From Thermoplasmata archaeon (lineage in GTDB: Archaea > Thermoplasmatota > Thermoplasmata > Thermoplasmatales > Thermoplasmataceae), in the NCBI GenBank assembly GCA_021797265.1, contig JAJZZZ010000079.1, forward strand, positions 1 to 6,733: a stretch of 6,733 nucleotides of DNA, written 5' to 3'. The notes below the pieces were generated by a model that was not told the DNA's origin, did not search any database, and worked only from the letters and a program-made list of their open reading frames with translations. Shown in pieces: positions 6,160-6,733 of the stretch. The position numbers and the translations under genes were made by a program. Within the stretch, counting starts at the first letter, position 1. The number at the start of each line of letters is the position of its first letter.

Positions 6160-6165
6160 CATAAA
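6160..6165 (-). promoter_or_regulatory. TATA-like box of the regulator gene
   Basis: On the minus strand this reads TTTATG, continuing AATTAATT. Its centre is about 26 bases before GTG 6136, the spacing expected when transcription starts at the first base of the start codon. No good Shine-Dalgarno sequence sits before the GTG, consistent with leaderless translation. Confidence 0.4.
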
Positions 6166-6170
6166 CATTG

Positions 6171-6179
6171 TTGATAGAA
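6171..6179. promoter_or_regulatory. Operator half-site in the regulator promoter
   Basis: TTGATAGAA repeats nine bases of the arm of the divergent operator (3948-3956). It ends five bases upstream of the regulator's TATA-like box. The matching second arm is not present at the same spacing. Autoregulation by lower-affinity binding is inferred. Confidence 0.4.
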
Positions 6180-6285
6180 TAATTCAGACCTGCATTGCAT
6201 CTTTATCCGGAAACAATTGAACTGGCAATATTTGAATTATGTTTCCTTGATGTATAAGGTTTTTTTCGTGATCCGTTATCACAGG

Positions 6286-6297
6286 TTGCATATGCAA
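6286..6297. repeat. 12-bp perfect palindrome
   Basis: TTGCATATGCAA is self-complementary and lies in non-coding DNA just after the small GTGAT/ATCAC hairpin. It resembles the TTGCATGCA arms at 388-413 only partly. Role unknown. Confidence 0.3.
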
Positions 6298-6584
6298 GAA
6301 TGCAGCAACAGGTTGAAGTCCAGTGGCGCGCCCCGTATAATAGAGGCAGGACCTCTGCCGCATTGCACCCGCCGTTCCTGGCTTCGGTTAATCAGAGTAA
6401 TTAGAGCATGAATGGGGCCTGGCTTACCCTGTAAATCGTCGTGCAATATGTTAAATGCCAAGAGATACATGATGCAGATGTATAAGATGAAGAAGATGAC
6501 CGTTGACGAACCATGACCTTCGCAGGGCATGATAGATACTTCGAAAGTCAGTAAATTGCTCATTTGTTTGCCATATTTTGGCTC

Positions 6585-6731
6585 TCATTCTACAATATTT
6601 TCCTTGAGCTCCACATAAGGGTAATCCGTTGATAGAGTCATCATGGCATTCATGGGAATGAGCATCTGGCTGTCGGCAACATGTCCGAAGGGAAGTCCGT
6701 AAATGGAGGGTTTCTGCAACTCCGTCAGGTA
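6585..6731 (-). CDS. S66 family peptidase (LD-carboxypeptidase/MccF-like), C-terminal end (partial)
   Basis: A minus-strand frame enters from the right edge and ends at TGA (6585-6587), giving 48 residues. KPSIYGLPFGH (7-17) and the following IPMNAMMTL stretch match the C-terminal end of the S66 serine peptidases. There the His of the GH pair belongs to the Ser-Glu-His triad and is followed by a strand usually reading like lPlGv.a.l, ending in a short glutamate-rich strand (here VELKENIVE). LD-carboxypeptidases trim tetrapeptides from murein; the MccF branch, common in organisms without murein, cleaves peptide-nucleotide or other acyl conjugates. An archaeon without murein would favour an MccF-like or general peptidase role (inference). 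The nucleophile Ser and Glu lie outside the window. The frame is not coupled to the regulator gene, which starts about 450 bases downstream. Confidence 0.72.
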   Translation of the reverse strand, partial: YLTELQKPSIYGLPFGHVADSQMLIPMNAMMTLSTDYPYVELKENIVE

Positions 6732-6733
6732 AA

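Larger units (their letters stand above)
6137..6584. other. Intergenic region without a recognised gene
   Basis: About 450 bases lie upstream of the regulator. The first 45 hold its promoter. Beyond that there is a small GTGAT/ATCAC hairpin (6268-6282), a 12-bp palindrome TTGCATATGCAA (6286-6297), a T-run (6260-6266) and a GGCAG/CTGCC hairpin near 6343-6358. A 94-codon minus-strand frame (6279-6563) and a 64-codon plus-strand frame (6217-6411) overlap and resemble nothing known. No tRNA, CRISPR or transposase signal was found. Confidence 0.6.

Noticed and set aside
6335..6400. Possible tRNA suggested by GC-rich hairpins and a GGCTTCGGTTAATC segment
   Set aside because: No proper T-arm GGTTCRANTCC, acceptor stem or anticodon stem could be assembled on either strand.
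6279..6563. 94-codon minus-strand frame with a hydrophobic segment, upstream of the regulator
   Set aside because: The hydrophobic stretch is only one helix long, composition looks like translated non-coding DNA, and a plus-strand frame of similar quality overlaps it. A small membrane protein cannot be fully excluded.

Overview
The window looks archaeal, most likely Thermoplasmatales-like. The promoters have archaeal TATA and BRE character rather than -35/-10 boxes. Arg (AGG/AGA) and Ile (ATA) codons are common, GC is moderate, one gene appears to start leaderlessly at GTG, and the gene set suits an acidophilic heterotroph. This placement is inference from style; there is no rRNA or tRNA in the window.

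Layout: bases 2-190 (+) hold the last 62 codons of an oligopeptide/dipeptide ABC transporter ATPase. Bases 191-701 have no convincing long gene but carry several inverted repeats and one 19-codon ORF with a very strong ribosome binding site. Bases 702-3885 (-) form a three-gene operon, in transcription order: an MFS permease of sugar-porter type, a dehydrogenase of the isocitrate/isopropylmalate/tartrate family, and a metal-dependent hydrolase of the cyclase (kynurenine formamidase-like) family. Both junctions are 4-base ATGA overlaps. Divergent from it at 4032-5201 (+) is a mandelate racemase/muconate lactonizing enzyme (enolase superfamily) protein. Converging on that gene at 5219-6136 (-) is a LysR-type regulator. 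Bases 6137-6584 hold the regulator's promoter and otherwise no recognised gene. Bases 6585-6731 (-) hold the last 48 codons of an S66 (LD-carboxypeptidase/MccF-like) peptidase.

The five complete genes read as one regulated catabolic cassette: import of an organic acid by the permease, then dehydration, racemisation or cycloisomerisation by the enolase-superfamily enzyme, NAD-linked oxidation with or without decarboxylation by the dehydrogenase, and hydrolysis of a lactone, amide or similar bond by the cyclase. The actual substrate cannot be read from sequence; sugar acids or hydroxy-dicarboxylates are the best guess.

The most striking signals are two. First, an 11-bp perfect inverted repeat sits exactly between the two divergent TATA boxes, and a half copy lies just upstream of the LysR gene's own TATA-like box, suggesting a single regulon. 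Second, the enolase-superfamily enzyme has Asn where the mandelate racemase group normally has the Asp of its His-Asp dyad, while every other catalytic position is kept at the expected spacing.
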